This document shows, in pieces, positions 1 through 8,738 of a DNA stretch of 64,000 nucleotides. Below the pieces are notes generated by a model. The model ran no database searches, was not told the origin of the DNA, and was given only the letters and a program-made list of their open reading frames with translations. The stretch covers positions 496,001 to 560,000 of the forward strand of contig NZ_SRMB01000002.1 of NCBI RefSeq assembly GCF_004745645.1, in the 5' to 3' direction. Within the stretch, counting starts at the first letter, position 1. Every line of letters starts with the position of its first letter. The position numbers were made by a program, and so were the translations under genes. The DNA is from Hymenobacter metallicola (lineage in GTDB: Bacteria > Bacteroidota > Bacteroidia > Cytophagales > Hymenobacteraceae).

Positions 1-2
1 TG

Positions 3-734
3 GCGTCAGAGCAGAAAACCCAGCCCCGACTTCAGGTAGTAGCCAGTCGGTGGCCTGCCCAAAGCAAACAAGCCACCATCCGAGTTGATGCTGTTTTGGC
101 TACCAATTACCGAACCCAGAATATTATCGGCTACGTCCCCGGCCGCGTGCAGCCCGACTCTTTTCTGGTCGTCTCCGCCCATTACGACCACCTGGGGCGC
201 ATGGGCAAGGCAACTTACTTTCCGGGCGCCAATGACAATGCTAGTGGTACCTCGCTGCTGCTGGAACTGGCTGCGCATTACGCTAAGCCCGGCAACCAGC
301 CGGCCTACTCGGTTGTATTTATGGCCTTCGGCGCCGAAGAAGCGGGATTGTTAGGCTCCTCCTATTTTGTGCACCACCCGCTTTTCCCCCTGGCTCGCAT
401 CCGGTTTTTGATGAACCTTGATTTGGCAGGCACCGGTCAAGATGGAATTACGGTCGTAAATGGTCGTATTCTAGAGGATGCTTACAAGACCCTGGCACAG
501 CTTAATACCCGGTATAAGTATGTAGCAAACGTGGCCGCCCGGGGCCGGGCAGCTAACTCCGACCATCACCCCTTTTCGGAGCAAGGTGTGCCTGCCTTCT
601 TTCTTTATACCCGCGGAGGCAGCAAGGCCTATCACGATGTGGATGACCGTCCCGAAGCTCTGCCTTTAACGGCCTTTTCGGGGGTTTTTCAACTCGTTGT
701 CCGCTTCTTTGACTCCTTGACTTCGCGCCAATAA
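3..734 (+). CDS. M28 family zinc peptidase, 5' end outside the window
   Basis: The reading frame is open from the window edge, so only the C-terminal 243 codons are seen. The metal ligands of M28 aminopeptidases are present in order: HYDHLG, GANDNASG with its bridging aspartate, the AEEAG glutamate pair, MNLDLAG and the late histidine in SDHHPF. The enzyme should remove amino acids or dipeptides using two zinc ions, probably outside the cytoplasm, but the signal peptide would lie upstream. A 9-bp inverted repeat (735-757) directly follows the stop codon. The family call is firm. Substrate preference cannot be read from the sequence. Confidence 0.93.
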   Translation, partial: ASEQKTQPRLQVVASRWPAQSKQATIRVDAVLATNYRTQNIIGYVPGRVQPDSFLVVSAHYDHLGRMGKATYFPGANDNASGTSLLLELAAHYAKPGNQPAYSVVFMAFGAEEAGLLGSSYFVHHPLFPLARIRFLMNLDLAGTGQDGITVVNGRILEDAYKTLAQLNTRYKYVANVAARGRAANSDHHPFSEQGVPAFFLYTRGGSKAYHDVDDRPEALPLTAFSGVFQLVVRFFDSLTSRQ

Positions 735-764
735 GCTCAGATTTGGCTAATCTGAGCAAAACGC

Positions 765-812
765 AACAATCCTGAAACTGTCTGCCCGAAGACCGACAAT
801 TCCAGGATTGTT
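765..812. repeat. 10-bp perfect inverted repeat between convergent genes
   Basis: The arms aacaatcctg (765-774) and caggattgtt (803-812) are exact reverse complements separated by 28 bases. They lie between the M28 peptidase and the convergent gene at 844. Together with the 9-bp hairpin at 735-757 this may end transcription from one or both sides, although neither has a clear T-run. Confidence 0.4.
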
Positions 813-843
813 AAACTATACGATGTCTAGCTCTGACGAAGGC

Positions 844-1386
844 TTAGCCGTTCGACTTGAACGAAGACATGATTTGCTTGGCTACGGCTTCCCACTCCGG
901 CTTCTGACGGTCGGCGCAGGTGAAATTGCACATCAGCAGTTTGCCTTCCACGTCGGTGAAGAAAACCAGGTTGTACACTTCGTGTCCCAACTCAGGCTTC
1001 ATCAGTTCCATGAAACCGATTTTACGGCCGTTTATCTCCTTAACACCTTTGTTGAACCACTTCGCCTCCTTGTACTGCTTGGAGTACATCTTGTAGAAGT
1101 TGTCAGCGTACATGTCGATCATGTCCTGATCGGCAGTGTTATCGGTGTAGGTGAAGGCGATGCTGGCTTCTTTGTTGTTGGTATAGATAACGCTCGGGCG
1201 GCTCTGGGCTTTAGCATAGTTAAAGTCCATCTGCTGCTCGCTCATCACCTCGAAACCCTTCGGAATCAAGATTTCAACCCGCTCACTGAGAACACGCTTT
1301 TTAATCATTTCCACCTCGGCGAAAGGACGGAATGCCGTCAGCAACAGCGTCAGGCAGAGTACGGGGGCTAGTAAGGCTTTTTTCAT
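844..1386 (-). CDS. Small secreted protein of unknown function, PsbP/DcrB-like pattern
   Basis: 180 residues starting at ATG 1386, where an Lys-Lys plus hydrophobic stretch gives a clear signal peptide. In-frame codons further upstream encode no extra signal and were not used. The mature part alternates short strands and helices, mentions a fear-of-stress style fold only loosely similar to PsbP/DcrB (IPKGFEVMSEQQ near the start, a late FTDVEGKLLMCNF strand, then a closing helix). No catalytic motif is visible. It is transcribed alone and the 330 bases upstream are AT-rich. Function is not known; the fold similarity is a weak inference. Confidence 0.75.
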   Translation of the reverse strand: MKKALLAPVLCLTLLLTAFRPFAEVEMIKKRVLSERVEILIPKGFEVMSEQQMDFNYAKAQSRPSVIYTNNKEASIAFTYTDNTADQDMIDMYADNFYKMYSKQYKEAKWFNKGVKEINGRKIGFMELMKPELGHEVYNLVFFTDVEGKLLMCNFTCADRQKPEWEAVAKQIMSSFKSNG

Positions 1387-1717
1387 AGGATTGGCTGAAA
1401 AAAACATGGAATTCAAGGGTAAGAAAACTCCGAATGTTGAGCAGTCACTCTGTTCGGATAACACAATTTACGCAGAAAATCTGAAGCTGCAAATTTTCAT
1501 TCGAAAATAATTCACTTCGAAAGCTTCTACCGGCTTTAACAGTCGCTAAAACCTGGTTTTAAGCTTGTAGAGGGCATTTACGGAAAATATACATTTCTGG
1601 ATGTCCTCGAAGACTATATAAATTTTTCATCTCAGGCATAGCCATACAACTATACCAAAATTTATGTCAAAAGTTCAATTCTACATACTTCAGCGGGAAA
1701 GATGTGGGCAACTGGAC
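1387..1717. other. AT-rich intergenic region without a supported gene
   Basis: 331 bases between the stop of yicC and the start of the small secreted protein, both on the minus strand. The stretch is clearly richer in A and T than the neighbouring genes and is the likely promoter region of the downstream gene. I found no exact TAnnTTTG element and no RNA gene. Confidence 0.6.
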
Positions 1718-2611
1718 TTAGAGAATATTGTTGATCTGCTCCTTGATTTTCTCGAGCTCCTCTTTCATTCCTACGACGAGGTGCTGAACCGTTGAATCAT
1801 TTGCTTTTGAGCCGATTGTGTTGATTTCGCGCCCAATTTCCTGCGAAATAAAGGCTAATTTCTTACCACTGGGCTCGGGCAGGGCTACGGTTTCGATGAA
1901 GTACTGCAAATGACTGGCTAAACGCACCTTTTCCTCGGCAATGTCAAGCTTCTCAATATAGTATAGCACCTCCTGCTCGAAACGCACGGCGTTGAACTGC
2001 TCGTGGCTGGTAAGCTCGGCCAGATGCTGCTGCAGACGCAGGCGGACTTGCTCGATGCGACTAGGGTCGTGGCGTTCTACCTCGGTTAAAAACTCCTGAA
2101 TCCGTCTTACATACCCGATGATTTCGGTAGTCAGCGTTTGGCCTTCGTCGTGACGAAACTGATTGACTCGCTCGAGTGATTCGGTTACGAGTGGAAGCAA
2201 TTCCTCCCAGCTTATCTCCTCTTCTTCCTCGGCGACGGCCGCCTCAGTCGGAACCTGCAACACACCGGGCATAGTTAAGGCCAGGGCAAAAAGCTGGTCC
2301 TTAGGGGCGCCAACCAGCTCGGCGGCCTTTTCCAGTTCCCGGTAGGCGGCGAGCAGGACTTCCTGGTTGAGTGCGGCGCTGGGGCGGATTGCGCTACGGG
2401 GCCGCACGAAGTCAAAATTTAAGTTGACTTTACCGCGAACCAGGGTTTTGGTTATAAGATTTCGAAGTTCCAACTCCCGATCCTGCAGAAAGCGAGGCAA
2501 ACGCAGGCTCAAATCTAGCGTTTTGGAATTCAACGATTTGATTTCGACCGTGGCCGAATAACGGTCGGTTTCGCGGTGTGCGATGCCGTAACCGGTCATG
2601 GACAAAAGCAT
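1718..2611 (-). CDS. yicC: YicC/YloC family endoribonuclease
   Basis: 297 residues from ATG 2611, giving the family's usual N-terminus MLLSMTGYG; an alternative ATG at 2599 would start at MTGYG itself. The C-terminal DUF1732 segment with QEIGREINTIGSKAND and a closing helix rich in Lys and Glu is diagnostic. Members are metal-dependent endoribonucleases that act on RNA ends and affect mRNA turnover. The gene diverges from the TonB receptor at 2772. A TACTTTTG element at 2648-2655 (minus strand) fits as its -7 box. Nothing is unusual in length or motifs. Confidence 0.93.
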   Translation of the reverse strand: MLLSMTGYGIAHRETDRYSATVEIKSLNSKTLDLSLRLPRFLQDRELELRNLITKTLVRGKVNLNFDFVRPRSAIRPSAALNQEVLLAAYRELEKAAELVGAPKDQLFALALTMPGVLQVPTEAAVAEEEEEISWEELLPLVTESLERVNQFRHDEGQTLTTEIIGYVRRIQEFLTEVERHDPSRIEQVRLRLQQHLAELTSHEQFNAVRFEQEVLYYIEKLDIAEEKVRLASHLQYFIETVALPEPSGKKLAFISQEIGREINTIGSKANDSTVQHLVVGMKEELEKIKEQINNIL

Positions 2612-2647
2612 GGAGAACAGGGAAAGAGGGTCGGGTGAAAGCGGGTG

Positions 2648-2655
2648 CAAAAGTA
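2648..2655 (-). promoter_or_regulatory. Bacteroidota -7 element of yicC
   Basis: On the minus strand this reads TACTTTTG, an exact TAnnTTTG match about 37 bases before the yicC start. No TTG -33 element was found at the usual 17-23 base distance, so the assignment rests on the -7 box alone. Confidence 0.5.
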
Positions 2656-2720
2656 ATGGTTTTCAACATAGTATGTATATGTACCCCTGGGAATAACATA
2701 AGCGTAATGTTGTCGAAATA

Positions 2721-2748
2721 TTGACATAATAGGGCTGCGGTAGTTTTG
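2721..2748 (+). promoter_or_regulatory. Bacteroidota promoter of the TonB receptor
   Basis: TTG at 2721-2723 and TAGTTTTG at 2741-2748 are separated by 17 bases, matching the -33/-7 pattern of the Bacteroidota primary sigma factor. Transcription would begin near 2755. This argues that the GTG at 2748 is part of the promoter and that translation starts at ATG 2772. Confidence 0.7.
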
Positions 2749-2771
2749 TGAAACGAAAAAACCACAGCTGT

Positions 2772-5591
2772 ATGCGCCGTTTAGGACTACTGTTTATTTT
2801 TCTGGTTATCAACTCTTTGGCCTTCGGTCAACAAGGAGTAATCAGCGGTAAGGTAACCGATAAAAAGACGGGGGAAGGCGTAATTGGCGCTACCGTCCTG
2901 GTAACTGGCACGGTACAGGCAGCCCCAGTTGATGTGCAGGGCAACTACGAACTCAAGCTCGACCCCGGCACCTATAATATTACGATGACCTACATCGGCT
3001 ACAAGCCGCTGACATTCGGCGGCATTGTAGTAACGGCCAATGGCAAAACCACCCTGAATGGGGTAATGGAGGAAAACGTTACGAACCTGAAGGAGGTAAC
3101 CGTGACGGGGCAGAAGCAGACGGGCACGGAAGTCGCGATGATTCAGGACCTGAAAAAGAGCGAAGTCGTGGTCAGTGGCATGAGCAACGACCAGATTGTG
3201 CGTACGCTGGACCGCGACGCGGCGGAGGTGGTGAAGCGCATTCCAGGCGTCACGATTCAGAACAACAACTTTATTGTCATCCGGGGTTTGGCGGAACGCT
3301 ATAATACGGTGTTGCTGAACGACGCCCTGACTCCCTCAGCCGAAGTAGATACCCGCTCCTTCTCCTTTGATATTCTACCCAGTTCAGTTATCGACCGGAT
3401 CTTGATTTTTAAGTCGGGCTCTCCCGAGCTGCCGGGCGAGATGGGTGGTGGCGTCGTGAAAGTATACACCAAGAATAGTGTGCTGGAAAACGCAACCAGC
3501 CTGAGCGTTTCGTCCTGGGTGCGTGGCGGCACGACGTTCGACAACGGCTACATGGTCAGCAACCGGAGCAAAACCGACTGGCTGGGCTTCGACAACGGCC
3601 AGCGGCAGCTGTCGGACAATGCCCCCAGCGGCCTGGTGAAGACCAGCGACGCTAGCCCCGAACAGCGCGGGGAGCTTAGCCGCAACCTGCGCAGCACCAC
3701 TTGGCTGCCCCGCTACATTTCGGCCAAGCCCGATCTACGGGCCTCGCTGGGGCTAAGCCGCCGCTACGAAATCGGCTCGGCTTACCTGAGCAACGTGACG
3801 TCCATCTCCTACTCGAATACCCGGGAGCAGTACAGCATTCAGCGCAACCGCTACATCAAGGAAATTGACCCCAGCACGGGCCTACCGGCCGAGCAGTATG
3901 CCTTTAATGACGAGCGGGCAGTAACCGGGGTGCGTCTGGGCATTATCCACAACTGGCAGGTGCGCCTCAACAACCGCAACCGCCTGGAATTCCGCAACTT
4001 CCTGAATCAGTATGCTACTGACGAAGTAGTGCACCGCACCGGCCGCGACGAAGACAAGCTACGCGACGACTTCGCCATGCACTACCAGAGCCGCACGATT
4101 TATGCCGGCCAATTGCAGGGTGCCCACGACCTGGGCCAGAACGAACACACCACCGTGTCATGGTCGGCGGGCTACAACTACGTGTACCGCGACGAGCCCG
4201 ACTACAGCCGCTACCGCAACCAGCAGCAACAGTTGCCCGGCGTTGAGCGGCCCTGGCTGGTGAATATTCCCAACGAAGGCAACATTGCCGACGCCAGCCG
4301 CTTCTTCTCCGAGCTGCACGAAAACACGGTAATGGCCAGTGGGCAGTGGGAGCGGCGCTGGGCCGGCCGGGACTCTACCCGGGCCAATCAGTATAAGCTG
4401 CGCGCCGGCTTCTATACCGAACACAAAGCCCGCAGCCTGGCCAACCGCTACTTTTCCTACGTGCGGGGCACAAATTTCGAGAACACCGACCTGGAGCTAT
4501 TACCCATCGACCGGATCTTTGCACCCGAGAACCTGGACCCAATCAAAGGCTTCACGGTGGACGAGGGCACCAAACCTCAGGACCGCTACGAGGCCGAAAA
4601 CACACTGTATGCTGAGTACATCGGTATTGTGGCACCGATATCCGACAAATTCAACATCTCGGGGGGCCTGCGGGTAGAACATAACAACCGCCGCCTGCGC
4701 GACGGGGGCAACGGCGACTACCGCGAGCTGCGCACCATTCCGCTGCCCTCCTTCAACGCGACCTTCAACTTCAACGACCGGTCGTTGCTGCGCCTGGCCG
4801 GTAGCAAAACGGTGAACCGCCCCGAGTTCCGGGAAGTAGCCCCCTACCGCTACTACGACTACACGACCAACGCCATTATCCTGGGTGACTCCACCCTGAA
4901 GACAGCCACGATTTACAATGCTGACCTGCGCTACGAGTTCTATCCTTCGCGCTCGGAGCTGATTTCGGTGGGCGTGTTCTACAAGAAGTTCAACGACGCC
5001 ATCGAGCAGGTAACCTACAAGCAGACGTCGACCCAGCTGTATATGACGTACCAGAACGCGGCTTCCGCCTATGATATCGGGGCTGAAATTGAGGTGCGCA
5101 AGGGCCTGATTGACCTGACCGAAAGCTCCTTCCTGCAGCACCTGTCGTTCGTGCTGAATGCCTCCGTCATCAAGAGCCGGGTGAAGCTGGAGTCGAATGC
5201 TACCAACGAAGGCTTTGCCTTGTCGGACCGCCCCCTGCAGGGCCAGTCGCCCTACGTGGTGAATGCCGGCCTGTTTTACCAGGACACGGACCGTAAGTGG
5301 CAGGTATCGGCGCAGTACAACGTCATCGGGCAGCGCTTTACCTTCATCGGCGACCAGACCGACAACTACTCGGCCATCGAGATGCCGCGCCACGTGATTG
5401 ACCTGGCCATTACCAAGGGCGTGGGGGAGCACCTGCAGATCAAGGCCGGCATTCAGGACTTGCTGAATCAGCCCGTGCGCCAGCTCTACGACTTCAACGC
5501 CAACAGCAAGATTGACAGCAACGAGCGGGGCTCGTTTGGCACCTACCGCCGCGGCACCTACTCCACGCTGGGCCTGGTGTACAACTTCTAA
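2772..5591 (+). CDS. TonB-dependent outer-membrane receptor with carboxypeptidase-like regulatory domain
   Basis: 939 residues from ATG 2772; the in-frame GTG at 2748 overlaps the promoter. A signal peptide ending near AFGQ is followed by a carboxypeptidase-like beta-sandwich domain (about residues 20-105, SGKVTDKKTGEGVIGATV), a plug domain (about 120-240, with IPGVTIQNNNFIVIRGL and a glycine-rich GEMGGGVVKV) and a long beta-barrel ending in a terminal Phe. Such receptors import bulky substrates with TonB-ExbBD energy. There is no SusD-like partner, so the SusCD glycan type is excluded. The next gene encodes a secreted beta-helix protein and may be functionally linked. The substrate cannot be deduced. 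Confidence 0.93.
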   Translation: MRRLGLLFIFLVINSLAFGQQGVISGKVTDKKTGEGVIGATVLVTGTVQAAPVDVQGNYELKLDPGTYNITMTYIGYKPLTFGGIVVTANGKTTLNGVMEENVTNLKEVTVTGQKQTGTEVAMIQDLKKSEVVVSGMSNDQIVRTLDRDAAEVVKRIPGVTIQNNNFIVIRGLAERYNTVLLNDALTPSAEVDTRSFSFDILPSSVIDRILIFKSGSPELPGEMGGGVVKVYTKNSVLENATSLSVSSWVRGGTTFDNGYMVSNRSKTDWLGFDNGQRQLSDNAPSGLVKTSDASPEQRGELSRNLRSTTWLPRYISAKPDLRASLGLSRRYEIGSAYLSNVTSISYSNTREQYSIQRNRYIKEIDPSTGLPAEQYAFNDERAVTGVRLGIIHNWQVRLNNRNRLEFRNFLNQYATDEVVHRTGRDEDKLRDDFAMHYQSRTIYAGQLQGAHDLGQNEHTTVSWSAGYNYVYRDEPDYSRYRNQQQQLPGVERPWLVNIPNEGNIADASRFFSELHENTVMASGQWERRWAGRDSTRANQYKLRAGFYTEHKARSLANRYFSYVRGTNFENTDLELLPIDRIFAPENLDPIKGFTVDEGTKPQDRYEAENTLYAEYIGIVAPISDKFNISGGLRVEHNNRRLRDGGNGDYRELRTIPLPSFNATFNFNDRSLLRLAGSKTVNRPEFREVAPYRYYDYTTNAIILGDSTLKTATIYNADLRYEFYPSRSELISVGVFYKKFNDAIEQVTYKQTSTQLYMTYQNAASAYDIGAEIEVRKGLIDLTESSFLQHLSFVLNASVIKSRVKLESNATNEGFALSDRPLQGQSPYVVNAGLFYQDTDRKWQVSAQYNVIGQRFTFIGDQTDNYSAIEMPRHVIDLAITKGVGEHLQIKAGIQDLLNQPVRQLYDFNANSKIDSNERGSFGTYRRGTYSTLGLVYNF

Positions 5592-5624
5592 ACATTCGGG
5601 TAACACATTCCTAACGAAAGCATA

Positions 5625-5649
5625 ACGCCCGGCAGACCCTGCCGGGCGT
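5625..5649 (+). terminator. Hairpin between TonB receptor and beta-helix gene
   Basis: An 11-bp perfect stem (5625-5635 with 5639-5649) and a 3-base loop follow the receptor stop by 34 bases. Only a weak T-rich tail follows, so it may attenuate rather than stop read-through into the next gene. Confidence 0.55.
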
Positions 5650-5697
5650 ATTCGTTTCAGACCTTCGCAACGCCATTTCAAGCCACTTCACCCTCTT

Positions 5698-7362
5698 ATG
5701 AAAAAGCTTCTACTACCCATCTTGCTTGCCGCTGCTACCGTAGCCGCCGTAGCTCCCGGAGCTACTGCCCAGACGACCTGCCCGGCTGCTCCTACCACTG
5801 TGGTAGCTACCAATATCACCTCGGATACGCGCTGGACCAAAGACAACATCTACCTGCTGCAAGGCTACGTGTACGTGCGCAGCGGTGCTACGCTGACCAT
5901 CGACCCCGGCACCATCATCAAGGGCGACAAAGCCGTAACGCCCGGCGGTACGCTGGTAGTGGAGCAGGGCGCCAAGATCATTGCCGACGGTACGGCCGCT
6001 CAACCGATTGTATTCACCTCGAACCAGCCCGCCGGCAGCCGCAACCGCGGCGACTGGGGCGGCATCGTTATTTGCGGCCGGGCCCCCATCAACCAGCCGG
6101 GCACTCCGTCGGTAGAAGGCGTACCCGGGGCCGTATTCGGTGGCAACCAGCCCGCTGACAACTCCGGTATTCTGCGCTACGTGCGGATTGAGTACCCCGG
6201 CATTGCCCTGGCTACCAACAACGAAATCAACGGTCTGACCCTGGCCGGCGTGGGTAGCGGCACGACCATTGACTACGTGCAGGTATACGCCTCCGGCGAC
6301 GACTCCTTCGAGTGGTTCGGCGGCACGGTGAATGCCAAGCACCTGGTGGCCGTATCGGCAACCGACGACGACTTCGACACCGACTTCGGCTACACCGGCA
6401 AGGTGCAGTACGCCGTAACGGTGCGCACTCCCAACGCGGCCGACGTATCGGGCTCTACGGCCTTTGAATCGGACAACGACTCCCAAGGCTCTTCTCTGAC
6501 GCCGATTACGGCCCCCGTTTTCTCGAACGTTAGCGCCTTTTTGCAGAACCCGTCGGCTACGGCCAACTTTACCCGGGCCATTCACCTGCGCCGCAACACC
6601 CAGCTGTCCTTGTTCAACTCGGTGCTGACGGGCTGGCCCGTGGGTCTGACGTTGGAAGGCTCCGGGGCCCAAGGCAACGCTACGGCTGGCTCGCTCGTGC
6701 TGAAGAATAACGTCCTGGCAGGTATGTCGACCAACTTCCAGGCCGCTGGCACGGGCACAACCACGTACGACGTGGCCGGCTTCTGGAACACGGCTGCCAA
6801 CTCGAACACGACCTACGCCGCCATCAGCGCCCTGAACTTGTACGCCGACAACTTCAACGCCACCAACAGCAACGGCACGGCCTCGGGCACGCCGAGCTTC
6901 GAGTTGCCGGCAGCTTCGCCCCTGGTTTCGGGTGCTGCCTACACCGACGCCAAGCTGGCCGACTCCTTCTTCGACAAAACGCCCACCTTCCGCGGCGCTT
7001 TCGGAGCCACAAACTGGGCCGCGGGCTGGACCAACTTCAATCCCCAGATTACCTGCTACAACCGCGCCGGCCTGACGCTGGCTAACAAGCCTGCTTCCTC
7101 CGAGCAGCTGCAGGGCCTGAGCGTAGCTCCCAACCCCACGGCTGGCGAGGCTCTGCTTTCGTTCGAGTTGAAAACCGGTACGGTGGCTGCAGTGCGGATT
7201 ACCGACGCGCTGGGCCGCCAAGTGGCTACCATCGAAGCCGGCCGCTTGGGTGCAGGTCTGCAGCAGGTAGCCCTGCCCGCTTCGCTGAAGAACGGCGTGT
7301 ATGTGGCAACTGTCACGACCAACGAAGCCAGCCAAACGGTGCGCTTTGTGGTAGCCCAGTAG
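5698..7362 (+). CDS. Secreted right-handed beta-helix-like protein with T9SS type A sorting tail
   Basis: 554 residues. An N-terminal signal peptide (MKKLLLPILLAAA...) precedes a region beginning TRWTKDNIYLLQGYVYV, a known lead-in of Bacteroidota surface proteins in which strands such as GATLTIDPGTIIKG and GTLVVEQGAKI suggest a parallel beta-helix. The last 80 residues form a type A sorting domain (LSVAPNPTAGEALLSF ... NGVYVATVTT), so export by the type IX system is expected. The gene follows the TonB receptor by 106 bases. A role in capturing the receptor's substrate at the surface is plausible but only inferred. No catalytic residues are recognised. Confidence 0.85.
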   Translation: MKKLLLPILLAAATVAAVAPGATAQTTCPAAPTTVVATNITSDTRWTKDNIYLLQGYVYVRSGATLTIDPGTIIKGDKAVTPGGTLVVEQGAKIIADGTAAQPIVFTSNQPAGSRNRGDWGGIVICGRAPINQPGTPSVEGVPGAVFGGNQPADNSGILRYVRIEYPGIALATNNEINGLTLAGVGSGTTIDYVQVYASGDDSFEWFGGTVNAKHLVAVSATDDDFDTDFGYTGKVQYAVTVRTPNAADVSGSTAFESDNDSQGSSLTPITAPVFSNVSAFLQNPSATANFTRAIHLRRNTQLSLFNSVLTGWPVGLTLEGSGAQGNATAGSLVLKNNVLAGMSTNFQAAGTGTTTYDVAGFWNTAANSNTTYAAISALNLYADNFNATNSNGTASGTPSFELPAASPLVSGAAYTDAKLADSFFDKTPTFRGAFGATNWAAGWTNFNPQITCYNRAGLTLANKPASSEQLQGLSVAPNPTAGEALLSFELKTGTVAAVRITDALGRQVATIEAGRLGAGLQQVALPASLKNGVYVATVTTNEASQTVRFVVAQ

Positions 7363-7414
7363 CGTTTAGCCAATTCTTATCTGCTGAGTTATTAGAAGAA
7401 TACTTGTGTACTCG

Positions 7415-7446
7415 AAAGCCTGCCCTACTACGGGGCAGGCTTTTTT
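7415..7446 (+). terminator. Rho-independent terminator
   Basis: An 11-bp stem (7415-7425 with 7433-7443) around a 7-base loop, running into a T-tract. It ends the beta-helix transcript. Confidence 0.85.
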
Positions 7447-7460
7447 ATTGATCCAAGCCG

Positions 7461-7491
7461 TTGGCCCACCCCAGCAAACCCCGTAGCTTGC
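7461..7491 (+). promoter_or_regulatory. Likely promoter of glycosyltransferase-flippase pair
   Basis: TTG at 7461-7463 and TAGCTTGC at 7484-7491 are 20 bases apart. The -7 box differs from TAnnTTTG at two positions. The predicted transcript start lies only a few bases before ATG 7500, so the leader would be very short. Confidence 0.45.
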
Positions 7492-7499
7492 ACCCGACT

Positions 7500-8714
7500 A
7501 TGAAGCCCCGCGTGTTGATGCTGCCCAAGTGGTACCCCCACCGCTACGACGACCAGGACGGGGACTTCGTGGCCCGGCACGTGGCAGCCATTGCCCCGCA
7601 TGCCCAAGCAGCCGTGCTTTTTGCCGCCGTAGCCCGCGGCCCGTTGGCTGGCCTAACCGTTTGCGAGGCTGAGCTGCAAACGCCGGTGCCAACGCTACGC
7701 TACTATTACCGGGCCCAGCCCACGGGAGTAGCGCCACTAGACAAACTGCTCAAGGTGGTTTTGTATTTCTGGTGCCTGAGCCGGGGCTACGGGCGGCTGG
7801 TGCGGCACTGGGGCGCTGCGCCCGACCTAGTGCACGTGCATGTGCTCTTGCGTACGGGCCTGTTTGCCTGGTGGCTCAAGCTGACCCGGGGCATTCCCTA
7901 CCTGATTACTGAGCACTGGACCCTGTATCTGCCCGAGCGGGCGGCCGGTATCAGCTGGCTGCGCCAAACCCTGACCCGGCTGGTTGTGCGGCGGGCCGCG
8001 GCGCTGCACACGGTTTCGGAAGGATTACGCGACGCGATGCAGCGGCTGGGCTTCGGGCATAAGACCACCGTCGTTATTGCCAACGTAGTGGATACCGAGC
8101 TGTTTGCACCCGGCCCAGCGCCCCGGGTAGCTGGGCAGCTGCTGCACGTTTCGGCCTTCCATGACGCGGTGAAAAATATTTCTGGGGTGCTGCGGGTAAC
8201 GGCGCGGCTTCGCCCCCAGTGGCCCAGCCTGCGCCTGCGCATCGCTGGCTACGGTCCAGACGAGGCGGCCCTGCGCCGGCTGGCCCAGGAGCTGCACCTG
8301 CTGCAAGACGGTACCGTTGTTTTCTTGGGCAAGCTGGCCCACGGGCAAGTAGCGCACGAAATGCAACAGGCGGCGGCCCTGGTTTCCTTTAGCCGGGCCG
8401 AAACGTTTGGCTGCGTTCTGCTCGAAGCCCGGGCCACGGGCTGCCCGGTGGTGGGCCCGGCCACGGGCGGCGTACCCGAGCTGTTTCGGCCCGTTGGCCA
8501 GTTTGGCCTGCTCGTAACGCCCGATGATGAAGCCGCCTTAACCCAGGCGCTGACGGCAATACTGAGCGGCGCTGCCCATTTCGACGCGGCTTTGCTGCGG
8601 GCTGATGCCCAAACGCGGTGCAGCTACGCGCACGTAGGCCACGAATTTGCGGGCCTCTACGCCCGGGTTCTGGCCCGCGCTACGCCGGATTCCGCCGAAA
8701 CCGCCCCATCTTAG
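7500..8714 (+). CDS. Glycosyltransferase family 4 (GT-B fold)
   Basis: 404 residues from ATG 7500, preferred over an in-frame TTG at 7461 that lies in the promoter. The N-terminal half opens MKPRVLMLPKWYPHR with YDDQDGDFVARH, typical of the acceptor domain of GT4 enzymes. The C-terminal half carries the donor-binding EX7E motif in AETFGCVLLEA and a GGVPELF loop. It should transfer a sugar from a nucleotide-sugar to a growing polysaccharide at the inner face of the inner membrane. The flippase gene follows after 24 bases, so the two are probably cotranscribed. Sugar specificity is unknown. Confidence 0.9.
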   Translation: MKPRVLMLPKWYPHRYDDQDGDFVARHVAAIAPHAQAAVLFAAVARGPLAGLTVCEAELQTPVPTLRYYYRAQPTGVAPLDKLLKVVLYFWCLSRGYGRLVRHWGAAPDLVHVHVLLRTGLFAWWLKLTRGIPYLITEHWTLYLPERAAGISWLRQTLTRLVVRRAAALHTVSEGLRDAMQRLGFGHKTTVVIANVVDTELFAPGPAPRVAGQLLHVSAFHDAVKNISGVLRVTARLRPQWPSLRLRIAGYGPDEAALRRLAQELHLLQDGTVVFLGKLAHGQVAHEMQQAAALVSFSRAETFGCVLLEARATGCPVVGPATGGVPELFRPVGQFGLLVTPDDEAALTQALTAILSGAAHFDAALLRADAQTRCSYAHVGHEFAGLYARVLARATPDSAETAPS

Positions 8715-8738
8715 CGGCCGTTTCGCCCTTCTTTCCGC

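Noticed and set aside
5713..7335. Long minus-strand open frame opposite the T9SS beta-helix gene (and similar frames at 14062-15681, 30292-31734 and 31832-33505)
   Set aside because: They are shadows in high-GC coding DNA, with no recognisable domains and composition rich in Arg, Gly or Val; the opposite strand holds clear genes.
7461..7499. Longer N-terminus of the glycosyltransferase from TTG 7461
   Set aside because: This stretch contains the likely promoter and encodes no conserved residues; the same reasoning was applied to several other upstream TTG/GTG starts in the window.
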